The notes beneath the pieces were generated by a model that was not told where the DNA came from, did not search any database, and was given only the letters and a program-made list of their open reading frames with translations. This document shows, piece by piece, positions 20,897 through 33,849 of a stretch of 64,000 bases of DNA (position 1 is the stretch's first letter; each line of letters starts with the position of its first letter). The translations under genes were made by a program, and so were the position numbers. This DNA comes from Adiantum capillus-veneris (lineage: Eukaryota; Streptophyta; Polypodiopsida; Polypodiales; Pteridaceae), in NCBI GenBank assembly GCA_014529385.2, contig CM043968.1:5779001-5843000 (forward strand), in the 5' to 3' direction.

Positions 20897-22087
20897 TTAT
20901 TCCATTGGTGGTGGATGTGAATTATACCAATCTCCTTCTACCATTACTGTAGATGGACTAGGCTCCGCATAGGGTGTATCAGGCACCAATGCTTGTTCAT
21001 CTATGACTCCTTCTGAGTGCATGTACTTTACATGGACTGCATTATGTCCTAGGTATGAAGGTTGTTGACCCAACACAGGTTGAGGTATTTCCATGCCCGT
21101 TGGTGGTCTTTGAGCTTGGGCCATATTAGGCTGATATCTGTACATGGGTTGTCATTGTGGCCTCATGGGCATGTATTGAACATTCCCATCATACTTTGGT
21201 CGAAAGTAGCACTCATTGGTCTCATGGTTGGTCCATTTACCCTCAATTGCACACCATTTTTTTGGCCTAATTGGTTGTCCCTGTTGAGGTATCCCTTGTC
21301 CTGGTCCCCTCATAGGTGCTTTTTGCATGTTGTTCATCATGTCGTTCATCCTTTTGAGCATACCTTCTATGGCTGAAAGTGGTGCGGCAGCAACCGTTCC
21401 CACTTGTGCTGATTTAGTGGATGATGTTTTTCTGTTTTGGTTATCCTTAGAGACATCTTCTTCCTTAAAAATATCACAATTGTCTCCTAAGTCAATAGCA
21501 TCTGATACACACTCTTCTAGGATTGTATGCTTTTTACTATAAAGTATAGCATGAAGTTCTTTGTTTAGCAGTCCCTCTAGAAATAAAGATACGAGTCGTT
21601 CTTCTGCAGGTATCTCTAGCCCTGGGCATCTGACAATGTATTGTTTCATTTGAGTTGCACAATCCCTAACAGACTCACCATGTTTCTGTTTAAAGCTGTA
21701 GATTTGAGCTACCGTATTATGTTTGATCCCCGTTTTGGAACAAACAGTTACAAATCCTTGAGCTAATGTGTTCAAGTCCATGATTGACCTTGGTGGAATC
21801 TTTTGGAACCATGTCAATGCTTTTCCTTCTAATTTCATTCCAAACCCCTCGAATTGAGTATGGAAATCGAATATACGTTCTGCTCTTAGCACTTGCTTAA
21901 AGCTTGCCAAGTGGTCGTATGGATCCCCTGATCCACTGTATTCTGACCCATTTTTGAAAATCAGCTGGTCTGACGTGTCTGTTTGGTTCAACTCCCGGTC
22001 TCCTGGAAATTGATCCTGTTCCGAGTGCTTCAACCCAGTCTGCTGAAAATAGTGACTCATGTAGCTCTGGACTGGTCTCTGTGTCAC
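20897..22087 (-). pseudogene. Copy B gag capsid domain
   Basis: The 311-codon stretch 21152-22087 holds the retrotransposon gag domain: YSGSGDPYDHLASFKQVLRA, KLEGKALTWFQKIPP, LNTLAQGFVTVCSKTGIK, SFKQKHGESVRDCATQMKQY and LFLEGLLNKELHAILY. A Pro/Gln-rich tail follows, then a Cys/His stretch near KKWCAIEGKWTNHETNECY that looks like a CxH-type finger. It overlaps the upstream 358-codon frame by about 190 bases in a different frame. Confidence 0.85.
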
Positions 22088-22973
22088 CCGGTTTTCTACG
22101 TGATGAGGTGGTTTCTAGTTTCTTAACATTACTCTTAGATGATCTCTCACGGTGTTCATCTCTTGGAATTGTTTCTCTTGGAATTGTTTCTGGTCCTTGT
22201 CCCAATATCCAATCCCTTATGGAATACCCTTGATATTTCATTTGTTCTACCTCCTTAGGAGTCATCATAACAAAGTTGTTATTATAACAATCCCTAAACA
22301 GGTAGGTTGATATGTCTGTTGATCCCTTATCTTTGATCTTGAAGATATAGATGATCTTCATGGACGTTAGTTGTCTTGATTTGGTATGCAAAGTCCATAG
22401 AAGATCTTTAATGTTTCTATCATCCCAACAACAGACTCCGATCCTAAGATTATCCATACTAAGCCGTTTCAAAGGCTTCAAATCTACTTGATCGTATCCC
22501 TCGAATTCTAAAGTTGGTGGTCGTTCTTTTGCTGACATATACGGGATTATGGTGTTTACTTTTAACTCCCATTTATCTACCACATCAGGGTCTTCGACTT
22601 GTACATACTCAGTTCTGTTTTTGTCCATGTACATTATTCCTTGTTTGTTTGCCCTAATCTCTGCTTCGAACTCAATACCATGGTCATCAAGGCGAATAGC
22701 ATACTCCTTGTTAGGGTCCAAGTAAACATGGGCTCCATGGCGGTTAGTCTTATAAAAAGAGAGTATATGCTTATAGTGCATTGTCGTTCCGATTCCCGAG
22801 TGAGTCGAGTAAGAAGACATTTCAGATGTTGAATCTAAAAAAGTGTCTGAGACTTCTTCAATAATTGTGTGCAAGGAATTGCCTTGATTCACGCTTTCTT
22901 CGGTGGATACTCTACTGGAGGTTTCTCCGAGTATGCCCTGATTTTCTAGTACACGACCAGATCTAAGGTTCAT
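21897..22973 (-). pseudogene. Copy B N-terminal gag-side ORF (358 codons), unknown domain
   Basis: The frame starts MNLRSGRVLE, the LRSG-type start often seen in plant gypsy polyproteins. About 280 residues of unrecognised sequence follow (FDGYDQ-like LEFEGYDQVDLKPLKRLSMD, VCCWDDRNIKDLLWTLHTKS). Past about residue 290 the frame runs over the capsid ORF in a different register, so its last 60 residues are probably out of frame. Either a frameshift joined the two originally or they were always separate. Confidence 0.6.
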
Positions 22974-24946
22974 AAAGACTTATGAAGCTCTGGTTAGAGT
23001 AGTTACCTTTGGATTGACCTGTCGTCAATTTCCACTTGATTCGATTGCAACTTTCTGTCAAGCTATTGACTCCTCGTGTTCCACCTGATTCCTATACAAA
23101 TTTGGTCAAATTAGCTATTCTTCTATAAAGACAGTAGAGTTTTTGCTAACTCTCGTGATTGGTCTATGTGTATCACTTCAAATCGAGCTATGGGAGTCAA
23201 AAATTGACTTTTCGATTCGACTTTAGCAAAAAATCAAAGGTTTAATTTGCAACCTGAAAACTGAGTGAACATGTACCAATTTGGATCCGATTGAACCCAA
23301 AATTTCCCGGTGGCTTTGTATTATGCTGATCTAACACTGTACAAGTTCAAAAGTCAAAATTGATGTCCCTGGATACCAGTAGCAAATAATCACGATTATT
23401 TACTTTTGCTAGGGTTTTGCACTTTTACTTTTTGGATTGGTTTGGCAAGTATACAACCTACTAAAGTCCCTGGACAAGTTTCAACAAGTTTGGGCAAAAT
23501 CTGATCAAGTTTATCAACTGTTTTGTGTCCGCAGACTCGGATTTCAAGAATCTGGCTTAAGTCTCACTTTTGTGATCCAAATTTTTCCAAAATTGATTTG
23601 TGAGGTCTACTTGATATGCTTGACCTTGTGGTATTCTCCAATGTGCAAAATTTTCAAGTTTTGAAGCAGATGTAAATAATCGTGATTAGTTACTCCAGCT
23701 AAATTTTTGCAACTTTTTGTCCCAATTTTGACACAGATCTGTTAAGCACCTCAAGTTAACGTCACTAGCCAAGTTTCATCAAGTTTGAACAATTTTTGGT
23801 CAAATGGTCATCAATTTCCTGTCCGCATGCTAACTTTGCAAATTTAGTCACAATTTCCAATCCAGTGATCCAAATTTCGTTTGTGGGCTTATTTCAACAT
23901 GGCAAAACTAGTGGTATGTTGACTTGGTCAAAAAAGTTAAAAAATGGGGCAAATGTAAATAATCGTAATTATTTACAATTGATAACTTTTTACAATTTTT
24001 TGGTCAACCGAGCATGTACACATGTTTATCACATCAATATAAGCCTATGAATCAAATTTCAACAAGTTTGGACAAATTTTTTCCCAATTTACACTCAAGA
24101 TTTAAAAGTTCGGTACAAACTTTAGTTTTTACCCAGTTTTTTGCCAGTTTGGTGATCCAAATCTTTTGGGCCTTTACAAAAGTTGTTTGTGCATATGTAA
24201 TAAGTCAATGGTATGAACCTTGATCAAATCTGAGCTAAAAGCTAATAATCATGATTATTAAGTTTCAGATTGAAATGAACACTTTTTTGCAATATTTTCA
24301 AAGACAGTCTTCACATGAGCTATTTTAAGCCTATGAATCAAGTCAAAACTTAATTTGGCCTAAAATGTCAAGAAAAAGTAAATAATCTGAGTTTTGGCCA
24401 ACTTTGAAATTTTTACCTCGAAGTGTTCTTGAGCTTACCAACTGGTTCAGACAACCTTTTAAGCTTACTCTCTAGTCGGATTGAGTGGTCTCGAGTCTTT
24501 TCGTGCTATTTCTAGTCGTAGACCTGAAATTTTGCAACTTCCAATAACAACTCACACTTGATTCTTTGAGAGAGAGCAATGTTCTGAAACCCACCTCGGA
24601 TCCTACTTACCCTACTCCTAGATTCTCATGCAATGGGGTTGTGGAAAGTGTCCACAAACACTCGTTTTCTTGTCTTTTATGATTTTCTGAACATTGATCT
24701 TAAGACTTGTCTAGTCTGTCAATCATTCTCAAAATCCTAATATAATCCTACAATCCTGCAATCCTAAAGGCACTCAACAAGTACGATTACTTCCAAGCTA
24801 CCTCTACACAGCAAATTAAAAGACGACAATCTTAAGCTATGCGGTATCTAAAAAAAAGTGTTGAACTCTAGGCAACTCTAGGCAATCCTAGAGGAAGTTA
24901 AAGGATAACTTCACAAGATGCTCGTGTTTTTCCTAGTTTAGGTCTC
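22974..24946 (-). other. Copy B 5' leader with degenerate tandem repeats
   Basis: About 2 kb lies between primer site and gag. From about 23300 to 24400 a unit of about 285 bp is repeated three to four times with much divergence. Landmarks are gtgatccaaat at about 23570, 23866 and 24151; a caagttt(c/g) run at about 23481, 23772 and 24055; and AT-rich palindromes near taaataatcgtgatta at about 23390, 23672, 23953 and 24243. Coding potential is low. Confidence 0.65.
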
Positions 24947-24969
24947 TTCGATCCCCGGCAACGGCGCGA
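24947..24969 (-). promoter_or_regulatory. Primer-binding site of copy B, tRNA-Asp type
   Basis: On the plus strand the bases ttcgatccccggcaacggcg equal the 3' end of plant tRNA-Asp. On the minus strand this is the CGCCGTTGCCGGGGATCGAA primer site typical of Athila/Tat elements. The position expected to be GG (TGGCGCC) reads CG here, a one-base difference. Confidence 0.85.
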
Positions 24970-24971
24970 AA

Positions 24972-25891
24972 TGTGGGACGCATGTCTAACCTCACCATCC
25001 TATCTTATTACAGTATTAGCGAGAACCACGATTAAATTGTCAATCCATGGGACGAAGCTGACTCGACTAGTGCATACAAGAGGTTGTCAATCTCTTGGAA
25101 AACAGCTAACAACTCATATCTAACTCAAGCTACACTCAAGTGACTGAAATCACCAAAAAGCCAATCGCTCATTGGCAAACAAATCACATCCATTACAACA
25201 TCAAATGACATCCAAACGTAACAAAACTTTTAGGACATGTTTATAAGACCTAAGCACACATGCTTATGGTCTCAAACCCCACTTTAGGTCAAGTTCCAAA
25301 ATCGCAATTATTAACAGCAGTGGATTTTTTACCTAGTCGTTTTCGACTTAGAATGCATCTAAATGCTTAGCAATGATGCCCCAATATCCCGCCTATGCTT
25401 AGTTTTTTAGTTGAAACTGTAAATTTCTAGTTATGATGAAATTAGGCCGTGGGTCGACGACGCCAAAAGCTACGAATTACTGTGAACTGCTTACGTCAAT
25501 GCGTAGAGCTCGTACCTGTGGTTGCAATGCAACAAACACGACTACAATGTGAAAACTTGGAAGAGAGTAGGAAGCGCGAGAAGGAGAGGAGTGAGCGCCG
25601 TTAGCTCATGCTATGTATTTCATTATCCAAAACTTAAAAATAATTTACAAAAATTGGCTTTATACCTTAGCCAAGGTTTTTGGTGGTCAAAACTAATAAT
25701 CTGGGAGTTCTACCAAAGATGGGTAATGACAGGTTGATACAATCTGGAAGCTTGTAGTCCCGTCTCATTAATTACAGAGTTTATCTGAGAAAATAGGAGT
25801 TACAATATTTCCAATTTATCAAAAATAATAAGTGTTTTACAATGAGAACTCCAAAAAATGGTATCTGTGTTATCCGTGTCAGCTGTTAACA
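24972..25891 (-). repeat. Candidate 5' LTR of copy B
   Basis: The left edge (LTR 3' end, ...CCCACA on the minus strand) is set by the adjacent primer site. The right edge is a guess: on the minus strand a TGTTAACAGCTGACAC start would give TG...CA ends. The matching 3' LTR is not in the window, so length (about 920 bp) and right edge are unconfirmed. Confidence 0.5.
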
Positions 25892-26030
25892 CCACTGGTC
25901 AAGGTGATGCTTCATCAACCCAAGCTTTGCTTCTCTATGATTTCATCATAGTGTGGCTCTGTTGATGGCCTTGCAAGGACTCTTAGTTCACAGAGACTTG
26001 AGAATGACCCAAATAAATTTGAAAAAATAA

Positions 26031-26100
26031 ACGAGGCATGAGCCACTCGTCTTTGTGCACATGGACGATCAAGGCTCTCTTGCCTATTTTTATTTTTTCC
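26031..26100. repeat. Hairpin repeat H1 (imperfect)
   Basis: Left arm gaaaaaataaacgaggcatg pairs imperfectly with the right arm around ttgcctatttttattttttc. The centre (gtctttgtgcacatggac) is a degenerate form of the palindrome shared by H2 to H4. Confidence 0.6.
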
Positions 26101-26192
26101 ACACTTGCATTGAGTTTTTTGCTCATTGTAAGAGCCGTGTCCCACCTACCAACTAGAGAGTGAGGGTTTTGTGCAACATGAAGTCTTGTGGA

Positions 26193-26291
26193 GGTTCAAA
26201 TTGAGAAGAAAAAAGAGGGACAAGAGTTCGTTGGTCATCCGCGTGCACGCAGATGATTAGTGAGCTCTTGCCCCTCTTTTTATTGTGAACC
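26193..26291. repeat. Hairpin repeat H2
   Basis: A 99-bp inverted repeat. The outer arm ggttcaaattg pairs with caattgtgaacc-like sequence (attgtgaacc) at the right end. The inner arm gagggacaagag pairs with ctcttgcccctc. The centre is tcatccgcgtg/cacgcagatga. Confidence 0.85.
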
Positions 26292-26410
26292 AAGAGCTTA
26301 ACGTTTTGTAGTAGTTCATGTCCTACATTTTTTTGTTGATGTTTCCAAACAACAAGACTTGACTTAGATCACCTTTACAAGATGAGCCAAGAGTGTAGGT
26401 TCTTCCATAC

Positions 26411-26525
26411 TAGAGCTCATGATTGGAAATAAAAAGGGGGGCCAAGAGCCCCCTAATCATCCGCGTGCACACGAATGATCAGGGGGCTCTTGGCCCCTTT
26501 TTTCCTTACAATCATGATCTCTAGC
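26411..26525. repeat. Hairpin repeat H3
   Basis: A 115-bp inverted repeat with outer arm ctagagctcatgattg / caatcatgatctctag, inner arm ggggccaagagccccct / aggggGctcttggcccc-like, and centre atcatccgcgtg/cacacgaatgat. Stem pairing is close to perfect for over 50 bp. Confidence 0.9.
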
Positions 26526-26674
26526 ATGGGGATAGTTTCCATTTGAGGTTCTTGAATATGTGCACATAAATGAGGGTGTGGCTCCTATTCCATATTTTTT
26601 CTTTCAAATATAAGCATGGGAAAATTTCCATTTGAGGTTCTCATACATGAGAATTGATTCCATTTTGAGATACC

Positions 26675-26757
26675 TATGCTTGAATCTTGACGGCATGTGT
26701 CATTAGGCAAGATGATGATATGTACATAAGAATTCAAGATGCAATGCCTTGAATGAC
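26675..26757. repeat. Dispersed repeat, second copy at 30612-30694
   Basis: Shares ttaggcaagatg(a/t)tgatatg followed by cataagaattcaagatgcaa and tgcctt with 30612-30694, in the same orientation. A shorter related piece (tatgcttgaatcttgac) recurs at 26759. Its nature is unknown. Confidence 0.7.
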
Positions 26758-26801
26758 TTATGCTTGAATCTTGACAGCATGTGGCAGTATACAAGACATC
26801 A

Positions 26802-26916
26802 ATAATACCCGATCTGGAAAAAAAAAGGGAGGGGGGGACTCAAGCCCCCTATCATCCGCGTGTGCGCGGACGATGGGGGGCCTCCAACCCCCCCTTTTTT
26901 TCAGATTGGGTATCAT
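26802..26916. repeat. Hairpin repeat H4
   Basis: A 115-bp inverted repeat with outer arm ataatacccgatctg / cagattgggtatcat, A-rich/T-rich segments, G-rich/C-rich inner arm, and centre atcatccgcgtg/tgcgcggacgat. Confidence 0.9.
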
Positions 26917-26994
26917 CAACAAGTGAATCAAATAAGCTCTAGCCTGAGTCGACATGTATGCCAGATGTAATCATCTATGCTTGAATACAATATG

Positions 26995-27368
26995 TGTCAT
27001 AATAATCAATATCTAATTCTCCTAAATGATTTTCTCATGTTAAATTGATCATTTAATATGGGGAAGTGCCAGGGGAGAAAAAGCTAGAATATTGGTTAAG
27101 CTAGCAGACCGGCCACATTAGGAATCTAAAGGAGGGAAAATAGGGATCCAAAGGGGGGGGCATTTGCAGAAGAGCTATGTGTAACAATGGGCTTAAAAGA
27201 CCCTAAGGTTCAGCCCATTAAGACTTCCAAAATGCTAAGGTTCCAAAATTCAAAGGTTGTGTCCAAAGGTTAAACTTTGGGAAAATTGGATGCTTTGTGT
27301 GTGTCCCAAAAGTCTTTGTCAATCCCTACATAGGAGGGGGTGAGCCTTGCAAATAGGGGATGAGAGAG

Positions 27369-27410
<42 letters not shown>

Positions 27411-28530
27411 GCTCCCTTTGTACACAAGGGGAAAGAGGGACACATGTCAGCTCCCTAGCCCAAATACCCACAAGGTGTACTCAAATCCTATTGGATGGCC
27501 TTGGAGGTGGACCAATGAGAATTAGGCTAGAGTAAATCTAGTTTAATTAATTTAAAAACACTTAATAAAAGAACCAATGAGAATTAAGCTCTCTAGAAGA
27601 CTATTGGATAGTCTCCCAAGGGGACCAATGAGCATTCAGCAGCCCAATGGCTTGCCTTATTCCTATTGGCCAGGAGGCAAAGGGACCCAATGAGAGTTTA
27701 GTTGCATTTATTAATTACATAAAGCTGTCACAATAGGGAAAAGGGGGACACATGTCAGAAGGCTATCACTTATACTGCTTAATTATCATAGGCTAGCTCT
27801 AGGGAGGTCCAATGAGACTGTAGCATGAGCAAATAGCAAGAGGGGTCGACCAAGAGAGAGAGGGGGCTGATTTTTCAAAGGCATTATTGACTCTCACACA
27901 CACACAACTCATGTGTGGAAGTAAGAAGACTCTCTCTCTCTCTTCTCAAGCTTTAATGGAAAGCTTATCACCTACTCCAAGCTTGTGAGAAGGGAGGCCT
28001 ACACCAACAACTCTTGGCTTTGTGATGCAAATCCAACCAAGAGCCAAGCTTCAATGCATGCGCATCTCCTCTACCATGCTAATTACTAAGCTAAGCTATG
28101 CTAATATGAGTGATTATGTGAGGAGATGTACATCTTTCTCGTAAGAATGCTCCTTCTTCCTCTCAATCTATTCTCATACCCCGCTAGCTCTCACCATCTT
28201 CGAAGGTGTGTGAGGTCTTTGGGTCTGAGACCGTGAGGGAATTGATGTTGTGTTTGATAAGTATTTTGCTTAGTGCATGAAGCTTTCATCTTCATTGCAC
28301 TAGCTAGTCTTGAAGGAACACAAAGAATTGGATTGTACAATGTCTCTCTTCATGTGAGAAACCATAATACAAAGCCTTTTGGAGGGGGGACCGGCTCCAT
28401 GTAAATCCGGTCCTCAACTATTGTCAATAGCTTAATTTCTCTCTCTTTTGAAAGTATTGTTCATGCTATCTAACTAGGTGTTATGCTTTTTGTAATTGCT
28501 CTCTCCACCCAAGCACTCTTGTAATTCTCA
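26995..28530 (+). repeat. LTR R1 of the chromovirus F family (solo or partial)
   Basis: It starts TGTCATAATAATCAATATC and runs at least to ccaagcactcttg (28523). It is the inverted-orientation counterpart of 32058-33477 and 35202-36420. It contains (CA)n at 27371-27409, several CCAATGAG boxes and a CT-rich segment. No primer site or coding sequence of the family follows, so it may be a solo LTR. The right end is uncertain and no target duplication was found. A 17-bp sequence acatgtatgccagatgt flanks it at 26952-26968 and 28619-28635. Confidence 0.75.
27371..27409. repeat. (CA)n microsatellite inside LTR R1
   Basis: About 19 CA units between gagagaaa and agctcc. The same site in the sister LTRs holds about 67 units (33005-33138) and about 44 units (35954-36042). 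Confidence 0.95.
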
Positions 28531-28832
28531 TTAGGAATCTATTCTAATGAAATGCCCACTATGTTCATGCTAATTTCCGCTACACACAAGTTTTTAGGCC
28601 ATTAGTACTATCTGGGCAACATGTATGCCAGATGTGGTGTTCTTGGTGGGATTTTCAATACTAACATCATGCAACTCAAGTTTAATTAAGAAGTATCAAG
28701 TCTACCCAATTTTGGAAAAATAAGAAAGAATTCATTAGCCAAGGGATTTACAAGTTTAGGGTTTACTTAAATATTGATCATCACTAGTCGTTTGCTTTGC
28801 AGAGCAACTTCTTAATTCAATCTCTCTCTCTT

Positions 28833-28873
<41 letters not shown>

Positions 28874-31800
28874 GCCAGGACAACAATACTAGCAAAAATT
28901 TGGTTTCCGGTTGGTTAGAGCGAGTAGATTAAAGGTCATGCATGGAATGTGAAGAATGAATTGGTTTTTGTAGTTGAGGATCAGCTTTTCATTAGTTAAT
29001 GTGGATGATTGCAACACAGAAGGCATGGGATCAGCCTGCTTGACTATCGTGGCCATTGTCAAGAGCAAAAGAAAACCTGTAAAAAAAGGGGGGGCTCGAG
29101 CCCCGGCTTTTTTTCCTTGTTGGATGGATTAGTTAGGTTGCATACTATCGATGCGTACGCAGGTGATTGAAGCCCTTGCCATCACCAAGCATGCTTAATC
29201 TTCCACCTGCACAATGCCACCTCGCAGCTCTCTACAACTCTCTCTCCAAACTTGTGTCAATCCGTGCCACTAGCAAATGATGCCTCTGCAAAGCATCATT
29301 GGTTTTGGCGGTCTCACAGTCCATGTTGGAAGTATTGGCCTTTTTCTCGATGTACCGATTGACAGTTCGCTTAACCAAAACAAGAAAGATTGGCCGGGCT
29401 AAATGCACTGTGCGCAGCACATCACAAAAGGGTTCCATTACAATTGCACAATATTCTATTTATGTTGCATGATGGCCAGGTTTTAGCAAGCTTTGGTGCT
29501 AGTTCAATCATCACGAGTCTCCGTCTTTTGCCCCGGCCTACAACAACTGAAAGGAAGGTGTTGCTTTAGTGTTTACTCTGCATCAGTAAAGTTCAGATCC
29601 TACGTTGTTGGTTGTCCAAACTCTAACTGCTTTCTTGCACCTTTTTCAACCAACCTACTCCCACCCTCACGGGGGTAGATTTGTACTATCAACCAACTGT
29701 AGCCCAAGCTGTACAACCCTACCCTTGACATCTCCTACTAGCTCTACTGTAAACTACCCTGCTGCATTAGCCATCAGCCTCTAACGGTGTGCCATGTTAC
29801 AAACCCATGGAAGGGTTTTCCAAAAACCCCATGTAGACTAGTAGACAAGACTTCACCTATTTGGATCATTGGAAAACCTGTATGAAGGAACCCAACAACC
29901 CATTTAAAAGATGTACTACCTTTGCTTGCTCAAATGTCAGTTGAACCTGCTTTGTGGTGATGCACATGGACGTGGAGGCAAACGGCTAAAGCAAGGCCGC
30001 AACTATGCAGTTAGGCATTGTCAAGTCACAATCATGGAGCTATGAAGAGTAAGACTATCGATTGTCGTTGTTGAGTGGACTCTTATCATTGCAATTCCTA
30101 TTCACATGCTCTCAAAGCATCTTCCACAGCATGTTACACCTCCCTTTTTACAAAGGTCCAAGCCAGTGTGGAGATCAATTGTTAGCCGCACCTATGTGTA
30201 GCCCCATGTAGTTTCTCCAACTGATGCATCTCTACAAGCTACAATGTTTCTCTATGTAAGAGCCATGTTGCCCGAGGCATCTCCTATGATTGTATTCAAT
30301 TATGCCAAGAAGCCAAGAAGGTCCATTTGAATATATGATAAGTGAAAATCCCTCCAAAGCTCTTTAACCTCAAATGTGTTGGCTCCGACTTTGAGTTGCG
30401 TCACCATTTTTTTATCTTTGACCCTCCACCCATTCTACAATATTTGATCAAATGTTCCATCCTCAAATTCTTAACCATGGCAGTCACCACCTGCATAGTG
30501 GAGTTAGTTCAAAACTAGCATCATGCAGTCAAGTTTAATTTTATAATGTGAGATAATGATGGGCTGTTTTCAATGGATGGCATGCAAGGGAATCTCTCCA
30601 AATTTAATTAGTTATGCTTACATCTTGATATCATGTGACATTAGGCAAGATGTTGATATGGGCATAAGAATTCAAGATGCAATGCCTTAGATGATTCGTA
30701 TGCCTTGGAATGCACTAATTGTGGGATGATAAGCAAGGGTGTCTCCATGCAAGGGTTGTTAGCAGCACCTAACAAGCAAGGGTGTCTCTCCAAATGTAAT
30801 CACCTATTGTTGATGAAAGCATACCGAGATCTACTTATGGTTAGTGTTCTTATTCAAATCTTTATTTTTTAAGATTCTTATAGCTAGGTGTATCAATAAT
30901 ATATACAGTGTTCACATGTAGGGCTATATATCTCTAGTTGATTATGTTAGTACTATTTATAGTCAAATTGGTTGTCACTCTCACATACGACACAATCATG
31001 CAATCCAAGAATTGCAAATAGATCTCTTGCAACAACCATTTGCCTCTCGACCTTGAGAGTAAGATTCATGAAAATTATGCATTAGTCAAATGTTTATAGT
31101 TTGTAGTGAGAAAATATAATTGTAGACACTATGAAGGATGGGATAAAATATCTCTAGAGATGTTTTTAGCTTTTAGAGTGCTCACATTACATGATAGATT
31201 TTTCTAGCATTTTGGACATAGGAAGTGGTTTATTCATTGTAAAGAATCTACAAGCTTCACCACATTCACATGTGACCCTTATGTACCTTTGTAGAGCCAT
31301 GCATGGATGGGATCTTTGACATCACTTGGTGCACTATATCCGTAGTATGACCACTTATGGTTTGTGTATCAATGCAACTTCTGTTTTAAATATATGTATT
31401 ACTCACACAGAAAGCCAAGGGCTTTATATTAATGGTATGCCATATAGACATGGAAACATAGCATGCCTAATTAATAGTAGTTGAACTAAGAGTGCAAGAA
31501 CCAATTGCACATTTATGGAATGCAAAAAAAGGCATGAACTAGAATACATGAGCATAGATTCTCCAAAATACATTTTTGGAAATTCCATGAAATCATTGTG
31601 TGCCAGTGATGAACTATTAGTGAACTACAAATTTTTAGCTCACTAATTTTCTAGTCCACACGGAGCATCTCCATCTCTGAACTAAGATTTCTCATGTTCT
31701 TTTCTCTCAAGATGGTTTTTATTTTCAATGTTTTAAATATATAAACATGAAATGTGCACTTTGGATTATCTATCAATTTTTTTAAAATACAAGTGATTAT

Positions 31801-32057
31801 AATTAGTTCTTTGATATTTTTTCTTTTTTATTAATAATAATATTTTAACAAAATGTTAAGTATGTTCTTTGTATATTGAATGCTCATAATTGTACCGATG
31901 TGATAGGTTCCAAATTATGATGTTGAAATCAATGTGGGTCTACTTTCTCATAGCATTGCACATATATCAATTGAGTGCACAAAAATCTTTTTCAAGAGTG
32001 ATGATCCAAAGCCGTTATGATAGATTAAAAAAACTATGATAGCAGTTATGAGCATAG
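28531..32057. other. Long stretch without a recognisable gene
   Basis: No coding block, TIR or LTR pair was recognised. It contains a (CT)n run at 28821-28873, the possible broken hairpin at 29079-29180, and the dispersed repeat copy at 30612-30694. Short direct repeats (atcatgca(a/g)tcaagttta near 28667 and 30522) suggest old repeat material. Confidence 0.4.
29079..29180. repeat. Possible broken copy of the hairpin repeat (H5)
   Basis: aaaaaaaggggggggctcga resembles the inner left arm, and gcgtacgcaggtgattgaag followed by cccttgcc resembles the centre and right arm of H2. Unrelated bases lie between them. This is a weaker assignment than H2 to H4. Confidence 0.4.
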
Positions 32058-33477
<1,420 letters not shown>

Positions 33478-33849
33478 TTACCTCTCTCTTGAAATCATAG
33501 TTGTCCTCGACTATGGGGTAGAGAAGATAAAACCTATTCATTAATCCTTTTTCTGGCGGGTAGAGGATCCCTATCTTACCCTACGACATCATTCCAAAAT
33601 GGATGACTAATCCATTTGGCACTTGAGAGCCTAAGTTGCTGCAAGCATGTCTGTGCATTAGTCCTATTAATCTTCCATGGTAGAGTGACAAGCTCTACTT
33701 GGTGTTTGGAAGACGTCGTCTCCACAAACATGATCCTAAGCATGCATACTTCTTAATATTTGTGCACAACAAAGAAAAAGAGAGTCTTATAAGACAAAAA
33801 ATTTGTTCATTTTTTACATTTGCTTACTCTAGGGAAGCATTGTAAGAAT

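Larger units (their letters stand above)
17366..24971 (-). mobile_element. Gypsy copy B, 5' segment (leader, gag, protease, RT)
   Basis: Minus-strand continuation of copy B to the right of element C. From right to left it holds the tRNA-Asp primer site, a 2 kb leader with degenerate tandem repeats, a long gag region with zinc knuckles, the protease, the linker and the RT N-terminal two thirds. It joins at 17366 to the part at 10869. With the 5' LTR candidate (24972-25891) the B copy covers about 10.7 kb in two pieces without its 3' LTR. Confidence 0.9.

Noticed and set aside
24947-24969. Bases identical to the 3' end of a tRNA-Asp gene
   Set aside because: Only the T-arm/acceptor end is present and it sits exactly where the primer-binding site of copy B is expected on the minus strand. 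No cloverleaf precedes it, so it is a primer site and not a tRNA gene.
26031-26916. Rho-independent-type terminators or a CRISPR-like array
   Set aside because: The hairpins are far too long and the repeats are inverted, not direct with unique spacers. The context is eukaryotic.
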